Source: [Bacillus] enclensis
Lineage (GTDB): Bacteria > Bacillota > Bacilli > Bacillales > Bacillaceae_B
DNA: 64,000 nucleotides
NCBI RefSeq assembly: GCF_001456935.1
Contig: NZ_KQ758485.1
Span: 296,944 to 360,943, forward strand
Direction of reading: 5' to 3'
Below, piece by piece: positions 1 through 9,375 of this stretch. Under the pieces are notes generated by a model. That model ran no database searches. It was not told the DNA's origin and saw only the letters and a list, made by a program, of their open reading frames with translations. Numbering within the stretch: the stretch's first letter is position 1; every line of letters starts with the position of its first letter. Both the position numbers and the translations under genes were made by a program.

Positions 1-45
1 AAAAAGCTGAAGCGATTCCCAAAAGAATCGCTTCAGCTTTTTTAT
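1..45 (-). terminator. Intrinsic terminator of the tagDB operon
   Basis: An inverted repeat (AAAGCTGAAGCGATTC / GAATCGCTTCAGCTTT, loop CCAAAA) lies just past the tagB stop codon. It is flanked by an A-run on one side and a T-run on the other, so it could terminate from both directions. The minus-strand tagB gene ends five bases away. Confidence 0.85.
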
Positions 46-49
46 GAGT

Positions 50-1219
50 TCAATCAATCTTTTTTCTTATATAATCCAAGATATTCCTACTTGATTCCCC
101 TTTTGAATACTCGTTCCATTTAGAAGAAAACAAATGCGTACTCTCATGATCAGCTTTCATACGGCTGATATAGGCTGCAACCTCCTCTGAAGTATGAGCA
201 ACCGGTCCAGGCAGGAGGGACATGAAGTTTTCCCAAATCCCCCGTTCCTTTTCATATTGCCCCAAGTCATACCAGAAGAATATAATAGGACGATTCAACA
301 GAGAATATTCAAACGGGACGGAAGAATAGTCGGTTATAAGCATATCCGAAATAAAGAGTAATTCATTCAGCTGGTGCCAGCCGGAAAAATCATATGCAAA
401 ATGGGAAAGTTCAGCCGGGATGCAGAGATCATTTTTAACTGCCGGATGAAGTTTAAGAAGCAGGATATATTCATCTTCGAATTGCAAAGCCAGTTTTTTC
501 AGATTCAGCTTGATCTCGGCGCTTGATAATTGATTTTCCCGATAGGTCGGTGCATATAACAGGACTTTTTTCTCTTTCAAAAATGGAAATTTCTTATACA
601 ATTTCGATTTGGCCCGCAGCTGAGCCGTTTGATCAAAGAACACATCGGTTCTGGGAATGCCCGTACGGAGCAGCCTGTCTTCGGTCACGCCGAATGCCCC
701 CCTGAAGATCTCTGCCATCGCTTCGGAACCGACGACCACTCTGGTGAACCTGTCATAGACTGCCTTGAAGCGTCCCTTTGCACGACTGCTCCGGGATTCA
801 ACGGATGGATCTTTCAATCCGAACTTTTTTATCGCTCCATTGGCATGCCATAATTGAATGCAATCGACTCCCGGCTTAAATTCCGATTTGGCAAGGAACC
901 CGTAGTAGTTATCCACCAAAATCACTTTAGATGTGGCAAGATGGTAAATCGAACGCATGAAATCCAATGGTTTCTTCATTTCGAAAAGCAAGGTGGTTGC
1001 TTTTTCAAACTTGGAGAAGACTCCATACATTTTTTCTGTGGTTAAAAAAAGAGTACGACAAGAAAAATCTTGTCGTATCATCTCTTTATAAATACTTTTG
1101 TTATTTTCACTGAAAGAGACCACAAAGGTCACTTTATTCTGCAATGGGAAAAGTTTGCAGATATTAAAAACAGCGCTGAAAACAAACAGATAGAAGGTGA
1201 CAAGAATCTCCCTTATCAT
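50..1219 (-). CDS. tagB: TagB-like CDP-glycerol glycerophosphotransferase (teichoic acid primase)
   Basis: This 389-residue enzyme should add the first glycerol-3-phosphate from CDP-glycerol to the lipid-linked disaccharide, priming wall teichoic acid synthesis at the inner membrane face. It has a hydrophobic N-terminus (about residues 4-25), the WHANGAIKKFG motif with the catalytic-type His at 125, and ITDYSSVPFEY near residue 300, both typical of the Glyphos_transf family. Length and motifs match B. subtilis TagB (381 aa) closely. The start codon overlaps the tagD stop by one base (TAATG), so the two genes are probably translationally coupled. It could instead extend the chain, but WHANG rather than WHGTP favours the TagB subgroup. 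Confidence 0.87.
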   Translation of the reverse strand: MIREILVTFYLFVFSAVFNICKLFPLQNKVTFVVSFSENNKSIYKEMIRQDFSCRTLFLTTEKMYGVFSKFEKATTLLFEMKKPLDFMRSIYHLATSKVILVDNYYGFLAKSEFKPGVDCIQLWHANGAIKKFGLKDPSVESRSSRAKGRFKAVYDRFTRVVVGSEAMAEIFRGAFGVTEDRLLRTGIPRTDVFFDQTAQLRAKSKLYKKFPFLKEKKVLLYAPTYRENQLSSAEIKLNLKKLALQFEDEYILLLKLHPAVKNDLCIPAELSHFAYDFSGWHQLNELLFISDMLITDYSSVPFEYSLLNRPIIFFWYDLGQYEKERGIWENFMSLLPGPVAHTSEEVAAYISRMKADHESTHLFSSKWNEYSKGESSRNILDYIRKKID

Positions 1220-1611
1220 TATTTTACATGCAGCAGATCTTTTTTGATTTTACTTGTAGAAATTCCGATTGTTCTTGGCAGGTATACGACGTCGCAGTAT
1301 TCCTTGAGGAAATCGAACTCGCCTTTCCAATCGTCACCCATTACAAACACATCAATATCCCTATTCACTACATCGGTGACCTTTTGTTCCCAGTTTTCCT
1401 CTGCAATGACTTCATCAACATATCTAATGGATTCAAGAATCATCTTTCTATTATCGAAGCTGTGATAAGACTTTTTATTTTTAATGGCATTGAATTCATC
1501 TGAAGAGATGGCCACTGTCAGATGATCTCCCAATTCTTTTGCCCTTTTTAATAGATTAATATGACCCCAATGAAGTAAATCGAACGTTCCGTAAGTGATT
1601 ACTTTTTTCAT
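1219..1611 (-). CDS. tagD: Glycerol-3-phosphate cytidylyltransferase TagD
   Basis: TagD makes CDP-glycerol from CTP and glycerol-3-phosphate, the activated donor for all the glycerophosphotransferases in this locus. The 130-residue protein has the nucleotidyltransferase signature GTFDLLHWGH (residues 8-17, with the HxGH pair) and the C-terminal ISTSKIK motif, and its length is normal for the family. A strong ribosome site (GGAGGAG) sits 8 bases upstream of the ATG. It is the first gene of a two-gene minus-strand operon with tagB. Confidence 0.96.
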   Translation of the reverse strand: MKKVITYGTFDLLHWGHINLLKRAKELGDHLTVAISSDEFNAIKNKKSYHSFDNRKMILESIRYVDEVIAEENWEQKVTDVVNRDIDVFVMGDDWKGEFDFLKEYCDVVYLPRTIGISTSKIKKDLLHVK

Positions 1612-1705
1612 TATATGTTCTCCTCCTGTAATTGTAACTTCAACAAAATTCTACAATTTTTTATACAATTAATCCGAGTGACTTATGGTTATAGTAAACT
1701 GGTAA

Positions 1706-1733
1706 ATTATAATTCAAGCATTTCACTAAGCAA
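1706..1733 (-). promoter_or_regulatory. Candidate SigA promoter of tagDB
   Basis: On the minus strand TTGCTT and TATAAT are separated by 16 bases, about 95 bases upstream of tagD. It is the best match in the 327-base AT-rich gap between tagD and the acyltransferase gene (1612-1938). I see no coding sequence or terminator in the rest of that gap. Confidence 0.35.
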
Positions 1734-1938
1734 GTATACTAGACAATCTTTACATAGAGTTTATAGGCAATTTACAATTGCGTAATAATACTGTCGAATA
1801 ATGCCATTCTATCATCTTACCTCATTTTAAACGAGGGAAGTTCTTATCGCAAGAGACCTTGAATGAATATTTAGTGAACTACATACTTAATACCCATAAC
1901 ATAATAGATTTACACTACATTTACAATTGAAATTTTTT

Positions 1939-3033
1939 CTATTGTTTCCACTCAGCCAGCGATATTCCCTTTTCCCTTTTCATCGGCTTAATAACCTGTT
2001 TTTTAAGTTTTTGCAGTAATTCATAGGATACATAAGAGAGAATCAAGACGAAAGGGCTGAATAAGATGTGCCAAATGATTTTTTCTTCCATATAAGAATA
2101 CCCTGACAGATCAGTTACCAGATGGATGAATTTAATAAAGAATACATGAATGACATAGATGCCTACGGAATCTTTTCCAATTTTAGAGATGCGCGTGTTT
2201 TTTCCTAATTCAGGGTTGGATAATGCATATAGAAACAGCGTGATGACAACAGGTATGCTGAGAAGGAAGTAATCCCCAATCTTTCCTTCGAACAGAAAGA
2301 CTGTCACCCCTCTTTCAATTACTAGCAGAATAGAAAATATAATTGATAGAGACAGCCAGGTCCTTGGGTGTACGCTTCCAATCTTGGTTTTAACGGCGTA
2401 CTCGTTTTGTGCTGCATATGCCCCCATTGCCGTGTACAATAGCCCAAAGAATACAGCGTCCCTTGTGTCGAATGGGAGGCTGATCAATCCGGAATAAGAC
2501 TGGCCGAACAGCCCGGCCACATTCAATCCAAAACTGATTACTAAGAGCAGATTCAACTTATTTAAGTGAATGAATATATAGAGGATGACTATACTCCAGA
2601 TAAGTGCAGCAAGATACCAGAGCTGGTAACCTGGACCGGCCCCATAGATGAACACTTCCAGTCGGATGTTTTCTTTAATATACCCGAGTGTTTCAGAAAC
2701 AGAAGTCAGGTTCCGAGTCACAATCACATTACTAAACCATTCATAAATCAGATAAAAGATGTACCAGCTTGCAAATAATTGGGTAAGCTTTGATATATAT
2801 CTGCTGAAATAAACACTGTTTTTATTATCAGAATTCATTTTCTTTGTAAACAAATATCCGGATGCCATAAAAAAGAACGGAACGGCAAAACGGGAAAGCG
2901 TATCAATCGTGAAATCTATATAATACCCATCAAGTCCAAGAAGAGTGACTTCTTCAAAAGGACCAGCATGAATCAAGATAACAGCGCAAATCGCAAAAAA
3001 TTTCAGATAATCAATTGCATAGTTTCGTTCCAT
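1939..3033 (-). CDS. Acyltransferase-3 family membrane O-acyltransferase
   Basis: A multi-pass membrane protein of the acyltransferase-3 (OafA-like) family, about 364 residues. These enzymes transfer acyl (often acetyl) groups from the cytoplasm to sugars or polymers outside. The N-terminus RNYAIDYLKFFAICAVILIH carries the conserved family His at residue 22, and roughly ten hydrophobic helices follow. A longer frame opens at 3075, but the ATG at 3033 has GAGGTGAG at the right distance and the family motif starts directly after it, so I prefer the shorter form. Its place beside teichoic acid genes suggests modification of a wall polymer, but the substrate is inferred only. Confidence 0.85.
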   Translation of the reverse strand: MERNYAIDYLKFFAICAVILIHAGPFEEVTLLGLDGYYIDFTIDTLSRFAVPFFFMASGYLFTKKMNSDNKNSVYFSRYISKLTQLFASWYIFYLIYEWFSNVIVTRNLTSVSETLGYIKENIRLEVFIYGAGPGYQLWYLAALIWSIVILYIFIHLNKLNLLLVISFGLNVAGLFGQSYSGLISLPFDTRDAVFFGLLYTAMGAYAAQNEYAVKTKIGSVHPRTWLSLSIIFSILLVIERGVTVFLFEGKIGDYFLLSIPVVITLFLYALSNPELGKNTRISKIGKDSVGIYVIHVFFIKFIHLVTDLSGYSYMEEKIIWHILFSPFVLILSYVSYELLQKLKKQVIKPMKREKGISLAEWKQ

Positions 3034-3118
3034 ATTATTACTCACCTCAATTTTACTTTCGTGTAAATGTAACATGATTCGTACGGATTCGACATTAAAT
3101 GCACGTTACATTTCCATG

Positions 3119-3149
3119 AAAAAAGCGAACCCGGTGAAAGGTTCGCTTT
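3119..3149 (-). terminator. Terminator of the glycosyltransferase gene
   Basis: On the minus strand AAAGCGAACC and GGTTCGCTTT form a stem with an 8-base loop, followed by TTTTTTC. It lies 11 bases past the stop of the glycosyltransferase gene at 3161. Confidence 0.8.
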
Positions 3150-3160
3150 GCTTTCTTTAA

Positions 3161-4714
3161 TCATCGCATCACAGGCTTGATGGAAAGCCCGAGGTTGTCC
3201 GCCTTAGTCGTGTAAAAAATGAAGTGCCTGCCCTTATAGGTGATATGATTTTTAGGTATAACCTTGATATTAGCCAATTGGTACTCGTTATAGCGAAGAA
3301 AAACAGTATATAATGAGTCGTGCAGCCCATCCAGTTTTTCAACATCCACAAGGAACGTTGCTTCATTCCCCTTCAGGTTCACCTCACATTTCAATTCATT
3401 ATTAAACCTGGTGCGATCTCTGATGACAACCTCATTTATTTCATTAATATAGTCTCCATAAACGTGAAATGTCTGCTTATATTCATTTTCGCCTTCCTGT
3501 TGCTGTTCCCCTGATATTGCAAGCATTGGAATCCTGATCTGTTTATATTCATCTTCCAAGAATGGAATCTCAAAGAACGGCATCCCATCTTGAATGATAT
3601 AACGTTTGTTTTTTTCTTTTTTGTGCCATTTGAATAGCTTGGTGAAATCGTCAAGCTTCCCGTTTATGAAAAGCTCTGCTGCCGCTTTAAATAGCGGTGT
3701 CTTGAATTCTTCCAAAAAAGGATATCTTAAATCATTCGTTGTCTCGAGCACTTCCCTGAACAACTGAAAGAAATCTTCTTTGTGTTTCGAATTCACAAAA
3801 AGATTGCTGTCGAATGTCCGGAGAAAATCATATTCATATAATCTTGTCAGTGCCGTTTTTTCCATATGAAGCGGCAGTTCCTTCGCTTTGATATAGCGGA
3901 TGATTTCAAGGTCATTCCTTCTTTTGTCCAGGACATCGGTCGTCCTTGTCAATGAACCCTGGTTTTCTTCCAGCCTGTTTACAAAATAGACAGGCTGGAC
4001 AGTCGTTGAAACAGCATCTGCATTAAAGAAAATATCAGAGAAGAAGACTTTATCCTCTCCGAACCTCATCTCTGGAAAACGGATGTCATGCTCCATGAGA
4101 AGTTCCCTCTTCACCATTCTTGCAGTTGGACCCATATGATAGAAGAAATGCGGGACATCAAACGGAGTGATGCTTCGCCTTTCCTTTATTGATGCAAATT
4201 CCCCTATGACGCTCTCACCATTCTTTTCTACTTTTATGGTCTTACCTACCACATAATCATCGTTTGTTTCCTCGAGAATCGTATACAGTTCTTCGAGGCC
4301 TTGAGGATGGAGCCAGTCATCAGCGTCCAGAAACGTAATATATTTCGTTGTGGCCAATTCAATACCTATATTTCTTGGGGTACCGGGGGATCCAGTATTC
4401 TCATGCAAGGTGATGAGCGTTACATTTTTATGCTGGGAAGCGTAAGATGCAGCAACTTCAGCCGTTTGATCCGTGGAACAGTCATCCACGATGATGTATT
4501 CAATCTGATCAGTCCCCAAAGACTGATTGAGTACTGATTCAATCGTTTTACCGATGAATTTCTCTGCATTGTAAGCAGCCGTGACCACCGTGATTTTCTT
4601 CCCTTTATTCAGCATCTTCTTCATCAAGCTGCGGGGGTGATTCATCACAGTGAACTTCTTGGAACCTATTATCTGCCTTGCTTTATTACCAAAATCCCCT
4701 GACAATTGGGTCAT
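3161..4714 (-). CDS. Family 2 glycosyltransferase, TarS/TarP-like (wall polymer glycosylation)
   Basis: A 517-residue protein with an N-terminal GT2 (GT-A fold) domain at about residues 38-270. Visible motifs are ITVVTAAYNAE, IIVDDCSTDQT, the metal-binding DADD at 130-133 and the catalytic-type GED at 219-221. The C-terminal 230 residues look like the extra domain of the staphylococcal teichoic acid glycosyltransferases TarS and TarP. No membrane helix is visible, so it should act in the cytoplasm. A good ribosome site (TAGGAGG) precedes the ATG. It is transcribed alone, divergently from the tandem glycerophosphotransferase at 5013, consistent with decorating the polyol-phosphate chain with sugars. 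The sugar and linkage cannot be read from sequence. Confidence 0.8.
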   Translation of the reverse strand: MTQLSGDFGNKARQIIGSKKFTVMNHPRSLMKKMLNKGKKITVVTAAYNAEKFIGKTIESVLNQSLGTDQIEYIIVDDCSTDQTAEVAASYASQHKNVTLITLHENTGSPGTPRNIGIELATTKYITFLDADDWLHPQGLEELYTILEETNDDYVVGKTIKVEKNGESVIGEFASIKERRSITPFDVPHFFYHMGPTARMVKRELLMEHDIRFPEMRFGEDKVFFSDIFFNADAVSTTVQPVYFVNRLEENQGSLTRTTDVLDKRRNDLEIIRYIKAKELPLHMEKTALTRLYEYDFLRTFDSNLFVNSKHKEDFFQLFREVLETTNDLRYPFLEEFKTPLFKAAAELFINGKLDDFTKLFKWHKKEKNKRYIIQDGMPFFEIPFLEDEYKQIRIPMLAISGEQQQEGENEYKQTFHVYGDYINEINEVVIRDRTRFNNELKCEVNLKGNEATFLVDVEKLDGLHDSLYTVFLRYNEYQLANIKVIPKNHITYKGRHFIFYTTKADNLGLSIKPVMR

Positions 4715-5012
4715 TTAAAATCCTCCTACTAACTAAAATCTTTAGTTGATTATACCTCTGCTGCTATCACACTAAACACAAAGGCATCCTATATTTATTA
4801 CATGCGTGACGAACGATTTACAATTTCTTAACCTTGGCTGCTTTTACTCCTTCTTCCTTAATGAATAAGCTATAATAATTTCTATTGTACAGCGGAAACT
4901 AACCATACGCACAGGTATTATCAAACCTTGTCGAAAATTAAAAAAACATTTATCATTGAATTGGTCTATATTTACTTTTCAGAAAAAATTCACGATAATG
5001 GTGGTCTGATAT

Positions 5013-8000
5013 ATGCTCACGAAACTTTTAAATAAGATCAAACAAATGAACGGCAATGGAAGTACTAAAAAGACAAAGCTTAAACATGAAATGGTCATTT
5101 CTCAAGACGATGATCTTCTGTCCTTCAATGGAAAACTTTCTTTGGACTGTTACGTGGTAGAAGAGCTCTGGCTTGTCTCCCGTTCGAATCGCGATGATTG
5201 GTTCAATGTCTGCGCAAACCAATCACCCGTGAAACATCATTTTCAATATCGCTTTTCTATCAAGGACCTCATAAAAAAATTAAGCTCCCGATACATCGAT
5301 GAGGAACATGCTTTCGACTGGTATGTAAAACTTACGGTCCCGGTTAGTCAATTAAGTGAGAAAGCCTTTAAGACAATTGAACCGAAAGCAACCTTTACGG
5401 AAAAAGATGATGAAAAATTTGCAACCTATATGATCCGTCTCGGACGCTTTATGCATACTTCTCGCAGCGGTCTTTCTTTTGTAGAATACCAAGATCAGAA
5501 AGGAATCTGCTATTTAACAACGAAAGGGAATCTTTCATTCCTATTAAACGGCGAACCGGACACCCCTACCAAAATTCAAATTGATCGTGTCTCAGTAAAA
5601 AACGGCAGTCTTGATCTATCAGGGAAATTGTTTACTAGGAATTCAAAAGTCCTGGATTCATATGTGACTTTGAAAGGGCGCCGAACAAATTTGGAATTCA
5701 CCAGCCCGGCTTCCGTTCAATGGAACGAAGAAACAACAGCGAAGTATGGGTTGAACCGATATGAATATACGGCAGTTGTCGATTTTGCCAAAGTCTGCGG
5801 CGGCGAAGTCCTGAAAGAAGATATTTATGACCTTTTCCTGAATCTTAAACTTCATGATAGACAGGAAGAAAAGCGCATACGGGTTGGACGGCCGACATTC
5901 AGATCAAGATATTTTATAAAGGAAACCCACTATACAGCTAAAGATACCGTTTCAATTATCAATCCTTATTATACATTCAAAGCATCCAACTTATCGCTTG
6001 AAGTATATGAATACGATAAAGATACCTTTTCCTTCCTTGCCGCTAAACAAAAATTCGCCTTATATCACCGGGTCATGAATAAGAACAAGGATGTATGGCT
6101 GGTCGGTGAACGGCCCTATAAAGCACAGGATACAGGCTATCACTTCTTTAAGTACATGAGAGAAAATCACCCGGAAAAAAATATTTATTATGTCATTGAA
6201 AAGGATTCTCCCGAAAGACAAAATGTTGAACCTTATGGGAATATCATTACTTTCAAATCAAAAGAACATATATGGTACTCCCTGATTGCGACGAAAATCA
6301 TTTCTTCCCACCATCCTGACTATCTTTACCCGGTCCGGACTCCCCGTTATAAGCGGATTGTGAAAGGGACGAAGGTCTTCCTTCAGCATGGGGTAATGGG
6401 AACGAAAAACATGGTTGCCAATTACGGTAAAAGAGCCGCCGGTTTCGACACGGATCTCTTCCTTGTTAGTTCCGATTTCGAAAAGGATATGATCGTAAAT
6501 GATTTCGGCTACAACCCTAAAGATGTCTTCGTCACCGGTTTATCAAGATTCGATACGCTGCTGGCGGATGATATTCCCAAAAAAGATCAACTGCTGATCA
6601 TTCCTACATGGCGCGACTGGATTGCCAATGAAGAGGACTTCCTTGAAAGTGAATATTTTGAGCGCTACAGGGAGCTTGTTTATCATCCTGGCATTCATGC
6701 CTTCGCCAATGAAAATGGATTGAAAATTGTATTCTGTCTGCACCCGAATATGCAGGCATTCACCAAATATTTCTCAGATGCGCCTGTTACCATAATAAAC
6801 CAGGGCGAAGTAGATGTACAAAGATTATTGAAAGAAAGTACCATGATGATCACCGATTATTCAAGCGTGGGATTTGATTTCAGCTTTTTGAACAAGCCGA
6901 TTATCTATTATCAATTCGACCGTGAGCGGTTTATCGGAAAACGCCCTTCACATCTGGATCTGGATAATGATTTGCCTGGGTCGATTGTAAAAGATGTTGA
7001 TCAATTACTGAATTCACTCAAGGAGTACGAAAACCGTGAGTTCACCATGATTCCTGAACATCAGGAAAGGTCCCGTAAATTCCTTAAATATAGAGACTTG
7101 AAATCTTCTGAACGCATTTACAATGTAATTGATTCTGTCGAGGTCAAAAAGCCCCTAAAGGAAAAAATCATGGAAAACCCATTGGCAATCGGACTCTTTA
7201 ATCGATACCGCCGGAACAAATGGTACCACCCGTCAATGAAGTGGTTTTATGCAGCAGCAAAACGGGTAGTACCTATTGACAGAAATATGATTCTGTTTGA
7301 AAGCGGCATTGGAAAGCAATATGCAGACAGTCCCCGCTATATTTATGAAGAAATCGTAAAAAGAAAGCTTCCTTATAAAAAAATCTGGGTATACAATCAA
7401 ACGATGCCAGTTCGTGATGAACAAACCATACAAATCAAACGGCTGAGCCCGCAATATTTCTATTACCTTGCTAAATCAGGGTATTGGGTAAACAACCAAA
7501 ACTTCCCTACCCATATTAAAAAACGTAAAGGGATTACCTACCTGCAAACCTGGCACGGTACACCGTTAAAAAAGATGCTCTTTGACATCGAGAACATCCA
7601 GGGCCGTTCTGATGACTATCTGGAACGCGTACACAGTGCAACTCAACAGTGGGATTATCTGGTATCACCGAGCTCATATGCGACAAATTCGTTTAGAAGT
7701 GCTTTCAAGTACAATGGAAACATATTGGAAGCCGGTTATCCGCGCAATGATTTATTCTATAAGGCAAATCGAATGGAATCTGCCAGAAAAGTGAAGAAAA
7801 GACTGGGCATCCCTGAAGAAAAAAAAGTCATTCTGTATGCACCGACTTTCAGGGATAACGAAACTACCGGCAAAAATAAATTCGTATTCGATATCAAGAT
7901 GGATCTGCAGAAAATGAAAGAACGACTTGGTGATGAGTACATCGTTCTGCTACGGATGCACGTTGTCATCAGCAACAAGCTGACCATCCCGGAAGAACTC

Positions 8001-8366
8001 AGGTCCTTTGTCTATAATGTTTCCAGTTATCCTGAAATTCAGGAACTCAGCCTGATTACGGATATTCTTATCACCGACTACTCTTCTGTCATGTTTGATT
8101 TTGCAAATACAGGACAGCCTATTTTGTACTTCACGTATGATTTTGAGGAATATAAAAACAATATCCGCGGGTTCTATATGGACTTCGAGGAAGAAGCACC
8201 CGGTCCATTTGTTTATAATACCGAAGAAATTATTGATGCTGTTGAAAACATTGAACAGGTAAAGCATAATTACCATGACAAATACCAGGCATTCCTTGAA
8301 AAATACTGTTATCTTGAAGATGGACAGGCTTCAAAACGCATTGTCGATCAGATCTTTGAAGATTGA
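5013..8366 (+). CDS. Tandem-domain CDP-glycerol glycerophosphotransferase (TagF-like, double length)
   Basis: This 1117-residue protein is much longer than B. subtilis TagF (746 aa) because it holds two complete Glyphos_transf domains. The first (about 330-720) has LQHGVMGTKNM near 456 and ITDYSSVGFDF near 612. The second (about 740-1110) has QTWHGTPLKKM near 846 and ITDYSSVMFDF near 1020. The N-terminal 300 residues resemble no family I can name. It probably extends the glycerol- or ribitol-phosphate chain; two active sites could use two donors or perform priming and extension in one protein. The ATG has only a weak ribosome site (GGTGG). The gene is followed by a hairpin, then tagG and tagH on the same strand. 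Confidence 0.85.
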   Translation: MLTKLLNKIKQMNGNGSTKKTKLKHEMVISQDDDLLSFNGKLSLDCYVVEELWLVSRSNRDDWFNVCANQSPVKHHFQYRFSIKDLIKKLSSRYIDEEHAFDWYVKLTVPVSQLSEKAFKTIEPKATFTEKDDEKFATYMIRLGRFMHTSRSGLSFVEYQDQKGICYLTTKGNLSFLLNGEPDTPTKIQIDRVSVKNGSLDLSGKLFTRNSKVLDSYVTLKGRRTNLEFTSPASVQWNEETTAKYGLNRYEYTAVVDFAKVCGGEVLKEDIYDLFLNLKLHDRQEEKRIRVGRPTFRSRYFIKETHYTAKDTVSIINPYYTFKASNLSLEVYEYDKDTFSFLAAKQKFALYHRVMNKNKDVWLVGERPYKAQDTGYHFFKYMRENHPEKNIYYVIEKDSPERQNVEPYGNIITFKSKEHIWYSLIATKIISSHHPDYLYPVRTPRYKRIVKGTKVFLQHGVMGTKNMVANYGKRAAGFDTDLFLVSSDFEKDMIVNDFGYNPKDVFVTGLSRFDTLLADDIPKKDQLLIIPTWRDWIANEEDFLESEYFERYRELVYHPGIHAFANENGLKIVFCLHPNMQAFTKYFSDAPVTIINQGEVDVQRLLKESTMMITDYSSVGFDFSFLNKPIIYYQFDRERFIGKRPSHLDLDNDLPGSIVKDVDQLLNSLKEYENREFTMIPEHQERSRKFLKYRDLKSSERIYNVIDSVEVKKPLKEKIMENPLAIGLFNRYRRNKWYHPSMKWFYAAAKRVVPIDRNMILFESGIGKQYADSPRYIYEEIVKRKLPYKKIWVYNQTMPVRDEQTIQIKRLSPQYFYYLAKSGYWVNNQNFPTHIKKRKGITYLQTWHGTPLKKMLFDIENIQGRSDDYLERVHSATQQWDYLVSPSSYATNSFRSAFKYNGNILEAGYPRNDLFYKANRMESARKVKKRLGIPEEKKVILYAPTFRDNETTGKNKFVFDIKMDLQKMKERLGDEYIVLLRMHVVISNKLTIPEELRSFVYNVSSYPEIQELSLITDILITDYSSVMFDFANTGQPILYFTYDFEEYKNNIRGFYMDFEEEAPGPFVYNTEEIIDAVENIEQVKHNYHDKYQAFLEKYCYLEDGQASKRIVDQIFED

Positions 8367-8392
8367 GAAAAGGACGAGCTTTCGTCCTTTTC
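8367..8392 (+). terminator. Stem-loop after the tandem glycerophosphotransferase
   Basis: A perfect 11-bp stem (GAAAAGGACGA / TCGTCCTTTTC) with a GCTT loop starts at the first base after the stop codon. The T-tract is poor (CTTCTTCC), so termination may be partial and allow readthrough into tagGH. Confidence 0.6.
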
Positions 8393-8536
8393 CTTCTTCC
8401 ATGAAAAAGTAATTGAAGAAAATAGAGATTTATTGCAGAATAGTTTAAGACTATGACAACCAAATCGGCAGAATGTCATTCAGGTTTGTCCATAAACCGG
8501 GCTCAATTCAGCCCGTTCTGAAGGAAAGGAATCATT

Positions 8537-9358
8537 ATGAAATCAGCTGTCACAGTGTTTAAAGAACAAATTAGCAGTTTTTATTTGATACAACGACTTT
8601 CACTCTATGAACTTAAAAGCGCCAATAAAAATAATTATCTCGGGATGCTTTGGGAAGTATTGAATCCCGGCATACAAATTGCAATCTACTGGTTCGTATT
8701 CGGCTACGGGCTTAAAAGCGGCGGAGAAGGCCGGGGAGATATCGATGGAGTTCCCTTCTTCCCATGGCTGCTTGCGGGGATGGTTGTCTGGTTCTTCATA
8801 AACCCCGCAATCGTACAAGCATCCAAGTCGATCTATACCAGAATCAAGATGCTTTCAAAAATGAGCTTTCCACTGAGTGCGATCCCTTCTTATGTGATCA
8901 TGTCGAAGTTTTACCCTCATTTGTATCTGACGGGAATATCGATTTTGATGTTTCAATTTATGGGATATCCTATCAGTATCTATTACTTGCAGCTGCCGTA
9001 CTATATGTTTGCGGTCATCGCGGTGATCGTTGCCATCTCCCTGATCACTTCTACACTTTCTACCATTATCAGGGATGTGCAGATGGTGGTACAATCCGTG
9101 GTGAGGATGCTGTTATATCTCTCGCCTATTCTATGGAACATGGAAGAACTGCTGAGTGAAAAGTTAGTGACAATCATGAAAATCAACCCTTTTTATTATA
9201 TTGTAGAAGGCTATAGAAGTGCTCTGCTCGGTCAGGGCTGGTACTTTATCGAGCACATGCAGTATACGCTCTACTTCTGGGCCCTTGTACTGGTATTATT
9301 CGCTTTCGGTTCATTCATCCATCTGAAATTCAGAAGACATTTCGTTGATTTTCTATAA
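8537..9358 (+). CDS. tagG: Teichoic acid ABC exporter permease TagG
   Basis: TagG is the membrane part of the two-component ABC-2 transporter that moves finished teichoic acid across the membrane. The 273-residue protein has about six hydrophobic segments. It starts with the amphipathic N-terminal region typical of TagG/Wzm (LIQRLSLYELKSANKNNYLG) and contains the conserved FPWLLAGMVVWFF stretch. Its length matches the family (about 275 aa). The tagH gene follows after 17 bases, so the two form an operon. Confidence 0.93.
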   Translation: MKSAVTVFKEQISSFYLIQRLSLYELKSANKNNYLGMLWEVLNPGIQIAIYWFVFGYGLKSGGEGRGDIDGVPFFPWLLAGMVVWFFINPAIVQASKSIYTRIKMLSKMSFPLSAIPSYVIMSKFYPHLYLTGISILMFQFMGYPISIYYLQLPYYMFAVIAVIVAISLITSTLSTIIRDVQMVVQSVVRMLLYLSPILWNMEELLSEKLVTIMKINPFYYIVEGYRSALLGQGWYFIEHMQYTLYFWALVLVLFAFGSFIHLKFRRHFVDFL

Positions 9359-9375
9359 GGAAAGAAGAGGATACT

